Below, one piece after another: positions 46,971 through 60,362 of a stretch of 64,000 bases of DNA (position 1 is the stretch's first letter; each line of letters opens with the position of its first letter). The notes under the pieces were generated by a model. It was not told where the DNA came from. It saw only the letters and a list, made by a program, of their open reading frames with translations, and did no database searches. The position numbers were made by a program, and so were the translations under genes. The stretch spans positions 1,651,371-1,715,370 of the forward strand of contig JAHLJT010000631.1 of NCBI GenBank assembly GCA_031308135.1, read 5' to 3'. The DNA is from Acheta domesticus. Taxonomy: Eukaryota > Arthropoda > Insecta > Orthoptera > Gryllidae.

Positions 46971-47274
46971 CTGCAAGGCCAGGACACGAAAGGAGACATG
47001 TTCTGCTCACGAAAAACATCTTGCACCGCTGCTTCCAGAAAAAATATGTTGGCTCATCGAATCGGTGAATTGAAACATCAACCAGACACTGGTTTACAAT
47101 AAGACTCGGAAACCGGGCTAAGAAATAAAAATATGAAAGACCTGAAAATTGAAATTAACACACTCAAATGTTAATGAAACTACAGGAAAGTCGTGATAAA
47201 TAATCGAAATCCATTTGTTTTGGTACGACAATATGATACGTGCAATTTTTAGTATTTAATAATAATACCTGATT

Positions 47275-50200
47275 TTTTTTACTTTCTCTCCCTCACGAAG
47301 GAACTTCGTGTAAAGATAAAGTAACGTAATCGTGCGCCGGAAAACGGTGAATTTTTGGCCGAAAAACTCGTATTGAAGGGCCCTGATAACCAAAAGTGGA
47401 AAAATTCTGTTGCTAAATATAGAAAAAGTCCTCTTACACGATGTTCCCAGAATCCATGTTTTGTGGGTCCTTGATACCAAAAAATTGATTGATGGCAAAA
47501 AGTTGGTCTCTCCGTCAGCCGTCTGTCCGTTTGTGTCAACGATAGCGCCTAAAGCGTTCAGACGATTTTCCTCAAAATTGATATCCCCCCCGTAGATCTG
47601 AATCAACTCGAGGGTTTGGGTGTTTCAAACATATATTTTGATTTTAGAGGGTACTTTACATGATGCCGCAAACATTTTCAAAATTTTTCTCAAAAATTGC
47701 ACCAAATATTTTGATCAAACTTTGTCTTCGGATAGCATAAAAACGGTTAAGAGAATGTGCAGATCTCATGTTTGTTGAAATCACAGATTTTTTTAAAATT
47801 ACAATAGTGGAATTTTTTGAAGAGTCTTCCTACAACTACAGTATTGAAGATACATTTTTTCCTTAATGAAATATTTTCTTTAAAGACGGATCTTTTAAAT
47901 AAGTTCATGTTCAATATTTCGAAAATATAAGTAGTTTTAGTGTAATTTGACGCGAAATATGGGCAATTTTTTTTTAAAGAAATAGCATTTTTCCCTCAAA
48001 AACAGCTCCAAATTTGTTCTTTAAATTTTTCCACGGATAGAAGGGATGCTTAAAAAAATGACGCGGGCTTCATTTTCGTTGAACTCGTAATTTTCGAAAA
48101 TTGCAAATTTATAGATATTGCGAGAAAGTTGTGCTGTTACAGAAACACTAGTTTTATTTGTTTCTCTGTTCTTGATAGCCATGTTTTCAATTAATTTAAT
48201 ATCTATAGGAAAAGAAAATCACACGTAGCCATGCTTCAGGATGTCAATAACCTCTAGTCACCCGACTCGACATAACTACCTTATTTCATGGAGCGCTACA
48301 TCTCAGCATTACCCGAGGTGCCTCGACCAGTCTGCCAGCCCCTACGCGAGAAACCTTGACATTGCGGGTATTAAGACTAGTAACGCAGATGGTCTCCCGA
48401 CTAAAGTTTGATAAATTATATTTCTTCTTTCCGCAAAGATCGTGGTATATTGATTAGAGGTCAAAACTGATTTTAGATAGTCTGTATGTGTCATACAAAA
48501 AATGCAAGAGAATTTTGTTTCAAAAAATTGAATTATGTTTTGAGGGTTGCTCGTGTTAGGGAAAATCTGAAAAAAAATTTTTCAAAAGCCGTTAGCGCTG
48601 TTCGCACATTCAAACGTTTGCTCAGTTCCTGAGAAAGTGTCGCGGAAGCTATTGGAAACTCGAAGATGAAATCCAGAGTGAAAGAACGTGACTTTGAGAA
48701 ACACGAGACTCTTCTTCGAAGGATGAGAGAAGACGAATCGTCACTCAAGAACACATGGTCCGGAAACTCTATGAATGATGGTCCTTCAGCGAAATATGTT
48801 AGAGTGGACATTATTTTTGTCAATATTTGGCAAAAATAATAGCATTTTTGTCAATATTTCGTTCACCAAAAGTTACGTTAATTGAAATATAAGTATTGTA
48901 TCATTTTTATAGCGTATCAATACATTCAATGTGTTACTGAAACAAATGTTTCAAAGGAACTTTAAATGTCCATTGAAGTGTAAGCTTTGGGCTCTTCGTG
49001 AAGATTTTTTGTCATAAATAGTCAACACATTAACACTGATTGTCAGGTATCTTACAGCTATTCATTTGGGGAAAATTTGCTGAATTGGCGTTGTCGCTCT
49101 CGTCTTCTTGCTCTCGTGTGCGTTAGCTCACTTCGCACGGTGGGATATTTCATTGCTTTCTAAAACAAATAGATTGTTTTTGTAGTATCTAAGTAAATGA
49201 ATTGAATATTATCAGGTTTAACGTAATAAACCGGTAAAACCTGCAACTTCAGTGTAACAATTTCTGACATTTCGAAAGGAGAGCAATCAAAAGAAGAAGA
49301 AACTCGTTGCACAAACTCTGGAACTTGTACTTGCTCGTGTCTCGTTGAACAGGATTTAGGATCATAAAACGCACAGGTAGTTGCCGACCGTGCATCCTTA
49401 AATAGCCTCACACATGCTGCAAAAGAACAACACAGTGACGGCTGTTCAGTTCGAAATGTGTAACAATTGAAGTATTCTTGAAGTCACAAAAATAAAGCAC
49501 AAATTGTGTTCTCACTTGTGCACGAGTTTTTTTAGTTGTTTTTTTTTTCAGTGAAATCTGTTCTAACAAATTTATCTTTAAAAAATGGCATTTACGTTTT
49601 TGGAAAAAAAAAAACTTGTAATTTTGCATAATTTCTTCTAGAAGTAAATGCATTTTACATAAAACATTGCCCCAAAAACGGCTCCGAAGTTTTTAATTTT
49701 TTTCATGTATATAGCAAAAAATGGCGCAGGCATTTCCTTGAGCTATGAATTTTCGAAAATTACAAACTGTAGAAATAATTCGAAACACGATGTGCTTTTG
49801 TAGCACTACTAGTTTATTTTCTCGTCGTATTCCATACTTACGTAGTAATGAATAGTATTATAATAATCCAGCGAAAGGGGGAGATTTTTGGACAGAAAAT
49901 CTCGTATTTGGGGCTCTGATTTCGAAAAATTGGGACAATCTAGTGTAAATAGTAAATATTTAGTAAATTAGTTAATGCCTTATTTTACGTGGTGAGACTC
50001 GGGTCATCAGGCCCGCTCTTCCGTCTGACCTCACAAATTTTGCTACGCTCTTTTCATCATCTAGCGGAGAAAGAAGGTATCGTCTGGGGGTGACGAAACG
50101 TGCGATAATAGTAAACAACTTCTTCTAACATTTGTGTTGTCAGAATCCACATGTGGGTGTAATTGGTTTACGGAAAAAAGATCTGTTTTGTGATTGTCAT

Positions 50201-50960
50201 TGCTAGCGACTAATCATTACAACCGATTTTCTCCAAAAATGCATATTCCCCGATCGATGCTCTGCAAATTTGAAATGGATATTTTGATTTTGGGGGATAC
50301 TTTACATGAAACCTTAACATTTTCAAACTTATCTCACAAATGTTTCCAAATTTTTGGACTCTTTTTTTTTCCCTCGGGTAGAGCCAAATACTCTTATAAA
50401 TGGCTCAGGTCTCATTTTTGTTCTCACACTTTTCAAAAATTGCAAAAGTACAATTTTTTTTCAGCGTCTTCCTACAACAAAATATTGTCGACAGATTTTT
50501 TTTCCTTAATAAAATTTGTTTTTCAATGACAGATCTTTAAATAAGGTTGTGTACAATATTTCGAAAGTATGAGTAGTTTTCACGAAATTTTGTCAGAAAT
50601 ATTGGTAATTTTTAAACAATTACTTTCTCAAACATGGCTCCAAATATTTTTTTAAACTTTTTTTTCCGCGAATAGAGAAAAAAAACGTATAAAAATGGTT
50701 CAGGCCCCATTTTAGGTGGTCTGTTTTCTTCATAAATTACAAACAATTAACATTACAAAAATTCATTTACAATACAGTATGAGTAGTTTATAGACAATTT
50801 ATAAAACTTACTTTTTCAAAATATTTCTTTTTTCAATCTTTTTCTTCAAATTTTTAGCTCGGGCAGAGAGTGAAAGACGCTTACATAAGTGACGCAAGTC
50901 TCATTTTGTCGATCTCTCGGAATTTTCGAAACTTGTAGAAGTTGCATTTAATGCAAGAAA
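47275..50960. repeat. Field of diverged AT-rich repeat modules
   Basis: Blocks recur in direct orientation: ATTTTGATTTTRGRGGRTAC with TTTACATGA (about 47635 and 50280), GTCTTCCTACAAC (47825 and 50466), TTCAATATTTCGAAAATA-like strings (47912 and 50552), AATTTTCGAAAATTRCAAA (48090 and 49750), and a GAAAAMTCGTATT block (47360 and 49895). They look like copies of an unidentified element or a very old satellite. No protein signal was recognised. A reversed fragment of repeat D1 is embedded at 49975-50105. Confidence 0.5.
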
Positions 50961-51049
50961 ATATAAGCAGTTATAAAACTACTATTTTTATCACGAATCA
51001 GAAAGAGATCCACAGGCGCATCTACGAACGCAAACGAATTCACGCTGTG

Positions 51050-51468
51050 TAACGAGTTCTCCGCTTGGTGCGAACGCACGTCGCCTTCGTCCCGCGGAGG
51101 CGGCGGCGGCGACGACGTCCGTAAGAGGACGTGACCACGCATGACCCTGCCCCTGCCATCCCGCTGCCAATGCCACCACCTCCAACACCACCGCCCCCGC
51201 CGCCCTCTTGGTCACCATCCCCAATGCCTCCGACACCGCCACTGCTGCCGCCGCCACCGCCACCACCACCGCCAACACTACCCATCACCGCCAACACTGC
51301 CCATCACCGCCAACACTGCCCATCACCGCCAACACTGCCCATCACCGCCAACACTGCCCATCACCATCACCATCGCCACCACCAACCCCACCACCTCGGC
51401 CACCACAATCGCCGCCGCCGTTGTTTTCGCTTCCGCCAACTCCACCGCCTCCACATCATCCGCCACCT

Positions 51469-51514
<46 letters not shown>

Positions 51515-51565
51515 TACCCAGCCCTCGCTCGGTGCCTCGTTCAATGGTCGGCCACTCCGTTCCAT
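51050..51565. repeat. GC-rich CCN-repeat region
   Basis: A low-complexity island of CCA/CCG/CCT triplets. It contains five copies of a 19-bp unit CACCGCCAACACTGCCCAT (51267-51361) and a 42-bp GCC run (51471-51512). Proline-, alanine- or histidine-rich frames here come from composition. Confidence 0.9.
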
Positions 51566-51920
51566 AGAGAGCGGAACATGAAGCGTTTTTACGACACGTA
51601 ATAAAAATTTCGCCGGCCCTGCCGAAAAAGTAGAAGCTAGTTGACGCAGTTGTCCATATCGTTTGTTCTCGCCTTACCCGCTAATGAAAAGTGATGAACG
51701 CGAGCAAAAAGTAAATAGCAACAGAGAACGATAATGGGTAGTGAAAATGAATGACGTCTAATAACAATTTAGTGTCATTAGGCACCTAGAAGATAATATA
51801 CACGGCAACAACCGTCAAGAAACCTGTGCAGTAAAAGGACGCCTTAGCCGCCTACTCCATATAATTGTTAATGTCTACTTCTCGAAATGTAAGTTAATCA
51901 AATTGTCCGTATAACATAAT

Positions 51921-52515
51921 GTCCTGCATCCCAGTAATTTTATCGTTAAGTTTGACATTCAGTTTCTTAAAGAGTCAAATTTGTGAAAAAGTACTTGAAG
52001 AAAAAAATTAAAGAAGTTGTTTTCACTATTAAAAGTACTTTTATCTTTACTAAACGTAACCCTTATCATACCAAGGCGCTGTTTGTTGTTCAGGGAACCC
52101 AGACCGCGTTTCTTAAGTAGCTTCCAATGGAATGGAGGTTCCATAATTTTTTTGGGTCTGTCCATCTCGCTCACAAGAATGCGAATATGTGTGCTTCCTA
52201 TTTTCTTAAATTAAAATATCCAATGGGGTTCCCCTGCGACTCCTTCTTGGGTATATTGTATACCAGTTTTTAATTATGATTTTATCGCACATTTAGCACT
52301 AATTGTGCATTGTCCAATTAACAAAAACTGAAACTGACGTACACAATTGTATGTACTATAACTATTAACGGAAAACGCTCTAACAAATAAATCGGTTATT
52401 TCGTAAAACACTTGCGCGCGTTTCGTGTATAAATTGAGAGTCTGGAAAATAATTTCCTGCATCCCCACGATTGTATCGTTAAGAACAGACAACTTGAATT
52501 TAAGGATTCAAAATT
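51921..52515. repeat. Pair of diverged direct repeats
   Basis: TCCTGCATCCCAGTAATTTT with ATCGTTAAG (51921-51951) recurs as TCCTGCATCCCCACGATTGT with ATCGTTAAG (52455-52485), each followed by a similar 25-30 bp. Origin unknown. Confidence 0.5.
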
Positions 52516-53459
52516 CGGTGCCAAAATTGTTTATTATTTATCAGATAGGATGTCCCTTAAGCAGTAAAAAATTAAGAATATCGACCGGCTTGCTATGAAG
52601 TGTGGTGCTATTGTAACGACATCAGACGCTATAATTCGGAAGTTCTTGCGGCGCGCAATTCGGAGTATGGAGCAAGTTTTGGCTTCGGGGATTTGTAATT
52701 AGAGGGAGTTAGGGGTTTGGGGATTTTTCACAATACAGCAACACAAGGTAGGTGTCTTTAAGTTGATTCCGATTGGAGGTACTCTGGATTTTGTGTAGCC
52801 CAATTAAATTTAAATTATCGCATTTACTTTATTTAGTTGCATGTAGAATTATATAAATCATACAGATGTTAACCATGTCGGGAAATTGGCTGTTGATTTC
52901 GGTAAACAGGTTTGTCTAGATGATAACTTTAATGATAATACTAATGACTGATAAGAGAAATAAAGAATGGCCCAAGGAGACTATATTGACGTGATCAAAA
53001 GTTCATAACCTGAAGGCTGACTCAAATGAGGTTTAATGGCTTGAGAAGGATTATGTGACGTCATTCTCTGTTATAGAATTGAATAGGAAAAGGTTTTGCG
53101 ATTTTGTCAGAGACAGACTGGTAAATGTTCTAGCGCCATAAAGCTTGCGGTTGTGGATATTCGTCAAAAAACGTACGCATTGCACGTGACCTGTGGGTAA
53201 GAAGTATAATCTTTGCACGTTTTCTTGTGCTCCAAAACCTCTAACCCACACTTTGACTATACATATTTGAATTAGAATAAAAGGACTATTTGTGGTTGAC
53301 AACATTTGAAAACTAGAAATTTTCGTTCCTAATAAGCGAAAACGTACGTACTTCTTCAGCTAATAAACTACAGATTTTATTCTATAGTATTGCTGAAACA
53401 TAACACGCCCCCTTAATCCTAGTACTCGGCACCTAGCAGTATTCAATAAAGTTTACATC

Positions 53460-53545
53460 TAATGAAGCTCCATTTATGACCAGAAGCAAAACAAGGGGCC
53501 ATCTCACTATTTGCTCCTTGGATCAAAGGAAAATGGACAAAACAT
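53460..53545 (+). repeat. Fragment related to 35640-35740
   Basis: GAAGCTCCATTTATGACCAG, GAAGCAAAACAAGGGGCCAT and GATCAAAGGAAAATGGACAA resemble the order at 35670-35740. The element type is unidentified. Confidence 0.45.
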
Positions 53546-56500
53546 ATTTCAGCAGGCCGCTAATTCCCAGAAAACAGTACAACAGACGTCCAGAGCACAC
53601 ATCGTGAATAAGCTGTGCTTCCGCTTTGAGAGTGAATGGATGAAAATTCTATCCACAAACGCAAGAAAACGATACCAAGAAAAGTGACATCCTTTATAAA
53701 TATCCGTTTTCTGAACATTTTACTTGAGATCCGCTCAGATATACCTTTTCTAAACGTGTCTTCCGGATCGTCAGTCTGAGAAGAAGGTGGCATGTGCTTG
53801 GTACTTCCTACATGACTTCACATTTTGTTCCTCGTGAAGGATATCTACGAGGAGAAACGTGTCTCTCGGGAGAGAGATTAAGGACGAGAGCTGTAGTGAA
53901 GAGAGACTCCCGGCCGCGATGGTCCACGCGATGTTGGTGAAATTCTCATAGAAAACGAAAGTACGTGATGCAGCGAAGTCAACAAACTCTGCCCAACTCA
54001 CGAGAAAGATGACGTGAAAAAATTGCTTCTACCAAAGTTGCTGATGCGCGGCAATTTCGCTAGTAGTAGTGAACGTTACGCGAAAGAAGTGGAGCGTAGA
54101 TAAGTGGTAAAGGAGAAAAGAGATGAAGCATCTGTGCCTAAAGTGTTAAAAATTTTACTGCAATCGTTGAATAAACTTTACTTACCGCTTCACTTACTGA
54201 TACACAGTTCTTCCATGTGCATATTCTCATTCATTTTATTCTAGAAGAAATTGATGTTTATGGTCAGAAATTGTCGACTTCAAAAAACTGTTTTTTCCGT
54301 AGATGTTTATCTAGTAATCAGAATGTAGGAAACGCCATGGGTACTGTAATGATTTCATTATTCTTAGGCATTCCCCAAAACGATTGTGGACAAAAGAGTA
54401 AATATTTAGGATCTATAGTCTATGAAGTAAACAACGTGTATTATGAATCGATGAACAAGACAAAAGAACAGCGCGCCGCGGAAGGTGTATTTCGATCATT
54501 CTGGAGAATTTTAAGGAGTTCGATAAATTCGGAAAGAAATTTTGACTATCCAGTTAGTTGAAGAAGAATTAAATGAACGCTGTAATTTTTGTTTGAACGA
54601 GATCGGACGACGGGTTCTCTTAAAATTGTAATTAGAAAATTTAGAGGAAAAGCCCAGTCGAACATGTTAAATAGCATAACTTGAATTATCAAGATTTCGC
54701 GAAGAAATGCTAATTAAACAACGAGAGGCGGCGGGAATCGTCGTAATATGAATTTAGCAAAATTTATAAATGGTTTAGAGAGTTTATAAAAACATTGAAC
54801 GTCCTAAATAAATAAATAGTACAAACTAATAATATCAGAAAACAAGCGACGAATTACTGCTGTGGAATGTCGACAGAAAAATTAGCATTTTCGACGTGAA
54901 ATAAATAGAAAACAGCCGTCTTGGCAAGAAAATCTTAACATTGGGGAAAAGCTGAAACGAATAAACACGAAAACAAGTCAAAACGAGGATTATTGGACAT
55001 TTTAAAAATTTTATGGAAACAACAATGAAAAAGCGAAATGGATTTCGCCGGCATTTTTTCATAATCCGAGTTAACATGTTAAATCGACATGATTTTTGAC
55101 TTCACTTCGGTCTAGTCAGCGGTTGAAAGGACATGGTTTCCACGCTTGCAGTATTCATGATTTTAAATTCTTTCGGACTTAGACATTTTTTGGGCGGCGG
55201 ATAGAAAGTGAATAATGGACATATAACTGTGCAGACATTGTTAATGCAGTAAACATTTTGAAGAGAGAAGAAGTATTATTTTCTGTAGTGAATTTGTGGC
55301 GCAAGGTGTTTGGACAATTTTATGGAATTCTTGGGGAGAAATATTTGAAGAGAACCGGCCCGTGCCCGATTGGAGCGTGCGGGGACATCCATGCGTGCGA
55401 GTGGGCGCGCATAGGACCACCGAACCGGCAACGGCGCTGTTTTTCCACGATGCAGAAAAAAGGAAAGTGATGCATTCGCGAAATAATCAACAAAAAAAAA
55501 ATATCAGATCTGAACTTGCGCATATTCAAGACGTAAATAAACGTTCATGAGAATCTTAAAAATTTACGAAATTTTATAGGCGGAATTAATGTAATATAAT
55601 AATTTGTCAGCTAGGATCTAGTATTTGTTAGTTCTTCATTTTTCATTGTTGCCTTGGAAGTACGTACGTACATAGTTTTGGTAATAACATTGATTTGTTT
55701 TGAAGAAAGGAATTCCTAAATATTAGTAAATTGCAAAACGGCTAATTAATGGCCATTTCGTGTTGTAATTAATTGTGATGCATGCAATTGGGCAATGGCA
55801 TTTTAAAAAAATCATAACAATATTGCCAAGCATAAGTAAATGTTTACGCGCTGTGCATTGTTGCCGAAAGAAACAAATAGAAAAGGAATTAAAATTCTTG
55901 CTTTCCTGTTTGAAAATATATGTTTTATTTCAGTATTTAGTAGCCCTGTGCACGCTGCTTTGTTAAACGTTGTTTACAGGTAATTCCCGTACGGGGCCGT
56001 CCACGACCTACGACCCAAACAAATTTTATGCAACACCATTAGATAATAATATTGATAAATTGAGTAGTGGTAAGAGAGGTACAGTTGCATGGCACCAGAG
56101 TAAAGAGCAAGTAGGAGAAGAGGAAATAAATAAATAAATAAATAAGTGAAATAGAGGGAAGACCTGTTGCAGTACAAAGATTGTTACATTTTGCGATGTT
56201 GGAAAGAAATGAACCTATCAAACGCCAATCAAAATATGTTCCCCTGTTACTTTACACCTAAAACTCTTTAACGATTACAAATAGAAGTTAAAAATACTAT
56301 GATCTTCGTTACGTTCCAATGTTCAAAAGGAAAATCTAAGTTACATCAGTGCATTATTTCATTCTATTCAATGGTGCATTGAAACGGTAGTAAGAACACA
56401 TTTTAAAGTAAAATTCTTCCGTAATTTGTCGGCATATAGCATGTATTTCTTTGATTTACTTTTATTCACCTCTTGCCTTCAGGGCTGTGCAGATAATTCA

Positions 56501-57101
56501 AGTACAGACTAAAAGAGAGCAAAATCCTGAAAGTTGTACTAAAACGTATAACTCTTCATATTATTTTTTGAGATAACTTTGTCGATTTAGCTCAAAGCTC
56601 ATTAAAAACGTAGTTCGCTTATTGTGACAGGGTCCTTCTTGTATTAAACGTTGTGAATGCGTGTGTTGTTGATGTTTTCTTTCGTCGAATGTCGAAAGAT
56701 AGATGAGAAAGTTTGTACAAAGTAGACAGCTTACAGTTATTTTACTTAATCAACTTTAAGTGGCCAGACTATTATCCGAAAATTTTCCCAATCTAAAGCA
56801 GCTACAAACTTTCCGGCAATCTTGCTGAGTTTCTTTAGAAAAGTGCAGGGTGAATACCATATCTATTAGTCTCTTAATTGCCTTAATCTATTAGATATGC
56901 GGGTTTGATTTCAACTCGTCTTTTTTGACGGGACTCCCTAGATTTGTTGTATTATTATTGTGTAAATGTGTTATTACGGATGTGAATATGTTTTTGTGGA
57001 TGGCACTCGTCAGAAATTAATACATGTTCACGTACGCTATTTTGTCTCTTCATTTCCGTAAAGAGCGAGAAGTTCTGATGCCGTTTGATGTTCTGTTTCA
57101 G

Positions 57102-57293
57102 CTATGTGGTTGCGGGATGCTGGGCGCGGGCATCTGGCTGCGACTCAGTTACGCCGGCTACACAGTTTTCACGCCGCAGTTCAGCATGATCAGTGCTGAC
57201 AGCTTGTTCATCGCAACTGGAGTCATAATGTTCGTGGTAGCGTTCTTCGGTTGCTGTGGTTCCTGGTTCCAGAGCCGATGCATGCTCATCACG
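57102..57293 (+). CDS. Tetraspanin Tsp5D-like, exon 2
   Basis: Encodes residues 22-85, in phase 0 at both ends (acceptor TTCTGTTTCAG, donor ACG|GTACGT). It completes transmembrane segment 1 (LCGCGMLGAGIW), then gives the small extracellular loop (LRLSYAGYTVFTPQFSMISA) and transmembrane segment 2 (about 55-75), ending with GCCGSWFQSRC. C23/C25, C72/C73 and C81 are juxtamembrane cysteines typical of palmitoylated tetraspanins. LRLSYAGY is especially like insect Tsp5D. The open frame continues upstream into intron sequence with an ATG at 57024, but the acceptor and family match favour 57102. Confidence 0.93.
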
Positions 57294-58444
57294 GTACGTT
57301 GTCATGTATTCTGACGTTTACTGCCCGTTAATAAAGAGCTCTCAGAAGAATTCTTTCAGTCCGAATGTTCAGAAAGTTTCTGAACATATGAGTTTGGGGT
57401 CATGAAATATTTCCACTATAGTTTTCGTTGTTTTAAATAGAACCGAGAATACTAGAGAAAGCCCAACGCAATTTTTTATCAGAAAACAGGATGTCATGAG
57501 GAATAACTCGGTTCATTAGTTTTACGAATGAATTATTAAACTTATTGGTTATCGAATGTTCCTCTAAAGTTTAATTAATTTCCTTTAAAAAACATACGAT
57601 CAATGCAAAAATGTTCAGTAAAAACTAAAATAAACCAAATCTCATTATGCTTTTGATAAATGTAGACTTGTTCTAAAAATCTTGTCTTCCGGTGCAATGA
57701 TTTCAGAGCTTTACCCCCCTCCCCAGTTCTCCGTTATCAATTCGCTTAAAGAGAAATGTGCAAAGTTTCTTGTTTTCTTAATGGTTGTTGTTCTCCCCCA
57801 ACCTCAAAAATATTTTTTACTGTTTTTTGTTTATATTAAAAAAATCTTTATCGTATGACAGTGGTAGGATTCTAGTAAACATTTGAGAATACATGTTCAT
57901 CTACTTACGCTGATAGCCTTTTTGGCTATTTATGCCTTGGCATTCTTTTCAGCCCCGCGTGTACGGGTATAGGCCTACACAAAAATTTACGAACTTGAAA
58001 CACTCGTACTTGAAACACGTTTTACGGGAGTATACTCATTTTTTCAATCTTTCATTGATTTGACTTCGGAAAGACATTAATTTACTCTCCTACAAAAACC
58101 CAAAATAATCCAAAATTTGAAAAATAAAAAAAGCAAAAAAGACTGAATATTGTTGGTCAACTAAAATACGAGTATCACATGCAGAAAAAAAATTAATGGA
58201 TAAGGGCCCCCAAAATTTAGTTGGCTCCAATGCAGTGGGCTTACGAGTTTACGCTCAAACGCTCCCGCTCGATTAAAGAGCTACGCTGCTGTGGACGCTG
58301 CGCCCAAGTTTTACGCACGAGCCACTTGGCGTGATAAAGAATATTATTAGCTCATTTCCTCCGTCCAAATGTACAGAAGTAAGGTGTTTAAAGTATTATT
58401 GTAAATATACAATAAAACAATAGTGTAATTTATTTTTGTTACAT

Positions 58445-58445
<1 letters not shown>
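57294..58445 (+). other. Tetraspanin intron 2, first part
   Basis: AT-rich intron sequence with nothing recognised before the TAA microsatellite. Confidence 0.7.

Positions 58446-58500
<55 letters not shown>
58446..58500. repeat. (TAA)n microsatellite, 5' of Dong element
   Basis: About 18 uninterrupted TAA units ending exactly where retrotransposon sequence starts. Confidence 0.95.
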
Positions 58501-60313
58501 GCGGAAAGGAAGCAGTAGAAACCAGAAGTATCCAGATTAACAGGGGTATTTCTCAAGGAGATTCACTATCCCCTCTGCTGTTTTGCATTAGTTTGATCCC
58601 ACTATCGAGACAGTTGTCGCAAGCTGACTTTGGTTTTAAGCTCCATGGTGATGAAAGGTCAGTATCACATTTGTTTTACATGGATGATCTGAAAATGTTT
58701 GCTAAGAATGAAGCGATTCTCTCCCAAATGCTGTCTGTCGTGAATGACTTTAGCAATGACATCTGAATGAAGTTTGGTCTTGACAAGTGTGCAAAAATCA
58801 ATTTAAAAAGAGGGAAACTCACAACGTCTGAGAACATTGAAATTGATACGCACACTGTGATTCAAGATCTTGAGCCAGGTAAAACTAATAAATATCTGGG
58901 CATTGAAGAATGTGAAACCATCTCGAACGACAGAATGAAAGAGAGAATTCGTAGGGAGTATTATAGGAGAGTGAGACTGGTCCTGCAGTTCGCTCTGAAT
59001 TCCAGGAATAAAATATCTGCAATAGGTAGGTTGGCGGTACCTGTAGCCGAATACAGTTTTGGGCTAGTGAACTGGACTGAGCAAGAAATTCGCACCATGG
59101 ATCGAAAAACCAGAAAACTGCTAACAATGCATCATGTTTCCCACCCTCGAGCTGATATACATAGACTTTGTGTCACGTAAGGAATGAGGAAGAGGCCTCA
59201 GACAAATTGAGGCCTCCTGGCACAACGCAATAGTCGGGTTGGGGAAGTATGTAGTCAGCCATCAAGATGACCCTCTAATGAGACAGGTCATGAAATCTGA
59301 CCGAAGAATGGGAAACAGAGGCATTGTAAGTGTAGCAAGAAGCATTGCGAACAAGACTATGCAAGACTCCCAGAATGACAGAGGTACTGAACTTCTGATG
59401 CTACTTAACATGAAATTGGAGACACAAAAAATGTTAAAGAAATCGTGGAGAGACAAACCACTCCACGGACAATATTTGAAACGAATGGACAAGGTGCAGA
59501 TCAATAAAGATCAATCATTTATGTGGCTTAAAAGGGGAAGAATGAAGCCAGAATCGGAAGCACTTGTAATAGCTGCCCAAGATCAGGCCTTGAGAACACG
59601 ACATTATGATAAAGCGGTTCTCAAAATTTCCCAAGATGATAAATGCCGCATTTGCCAGGAGCATGTAGAAACCATTGATCATATTGTCTCAGCTTGTCCA
59701 ATCCTAGCAAAGACCGAATACCTGAAAAGACATGACAGGGTGTGTAGCTACCTCCACTGGCAGATCTGTACCGCCCTCGAAGTTCCAAACACATGCCACA
59801 AATGGTACGAACACTAACCAAAACCGGTGACGTCTGTTGGATTGTGTACGATATTGTACGACCAACAAATTCAAACTGATCGCACGATATCTGCAAACAA
59901 ACCGGATATAGTTATTCGGGATTTGGCGAAAAAATCGTGTTTATTTATCGATGTTGCTGTACCTTGCGATCAAAACGTCGTTACCAAGGATGCAGAGAAA
60001 CGTCTTAAATACAAGAGTTTGGAAATCGAGATCAGCCGAATGTGGGGCGTAAAAGCACAGGTCGTCCCAATAGTTATCGGTGCTCTGGGATTTGTTCCGC
60101 AAAATTTGAATAAGAACTTATCTAAACTCCCTGGTAATTCAAAAGACTGGGAAGTGCAAGAAATTGCTTTACTTGGAACAGCCCACATTTTGCGTAAAGT
60201 ATTGTAGAGGCACTGATAGTCACCGGATCTGCTCCTTAGGTAGCTGGTTGCAACCTGGAGTAGATTTTATATTCAGCCGACTCATAACATCTTTAGTCGT
60301 GATGTAATGGAAA
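58501..60313 (+). mobile_element. R4/Dong-clade non-LTR retrotransposon, 5'-truncated
   Basis: A 1.8 kb LINE copy in the same orientation as the tetraspanin. It starts inside the reverse transcriptase, continues through a C-terminal zinc-knuckle and restriction-like endonuclease, and ends in a roughly 100-bp 3' UTR running directly into AAT repeats. The domain order (RT, CCHC, PD-(D/E)xK nuclease) defines the RLE-bearing LINEs. TAA repeats on both sides match the target known for Dong of Bombyx mori, which supports the R4/Dong clade. Confidence 0.85.
58503..60207 (+). pseudogene. Broken RT/endonuclease ORF of the Dong-like element
   Basis: The first part (58503-59180) contains RGISQGDSLSPLLFC and the catalytic FYMDD motif, with an in-frame TGA at 58764-58766. 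A frameshift near 59170-59180 moves the reading to the frame of 59239-60207, which has a further TAA at 59815-59817. The second part carries CRIC-x8-H-x4-C (from about 59643), YLKRHDRVCSYLHWQIC, and then the nuclease signature KPDIVIRD-x8-IDVAVP with EKRLKYKSLEIE. The 5' portion of the RT and everything before it is missing. With two stops and one frameshift it cannot be active. Confidence 0.85.

Positions 60314-60362
<49 letters not shown>

Larger units (their letters stand above)
38607..57101 (+). other. Tetraspanin intron 1 (18.5 kb)
   Basis: A GTGAGT donor and a TTCTGTTTCAG acceptor bound it. It contains SINE-B and SINE-C copies, a mariner remnant, a MITE, minisatellites, GC-rich islands and the diverged AT-rich repeat field listed separately. 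Stretches with nothing recognised are 39367-39879, 40167-40909, 41076-42284, 42466-44264, 44816-45811, 47000-47274 and most of 51570-57101. Confidence 0.85.

Noticed and set aside
51131..51601. Histidine/proline-rich frames up to 156 codons
   Set aside because: Composition of CCN triplets and a 19-bp repeat that cycles through all frames; no conserved domain.
57024..57101. Alternative tetraspanin start at the ATG of 57024
   Set aside because: It lies in intron sequence before a good acceptor. The 38544 exon supplies a start and first membrane half matching the family, which this extension does not.
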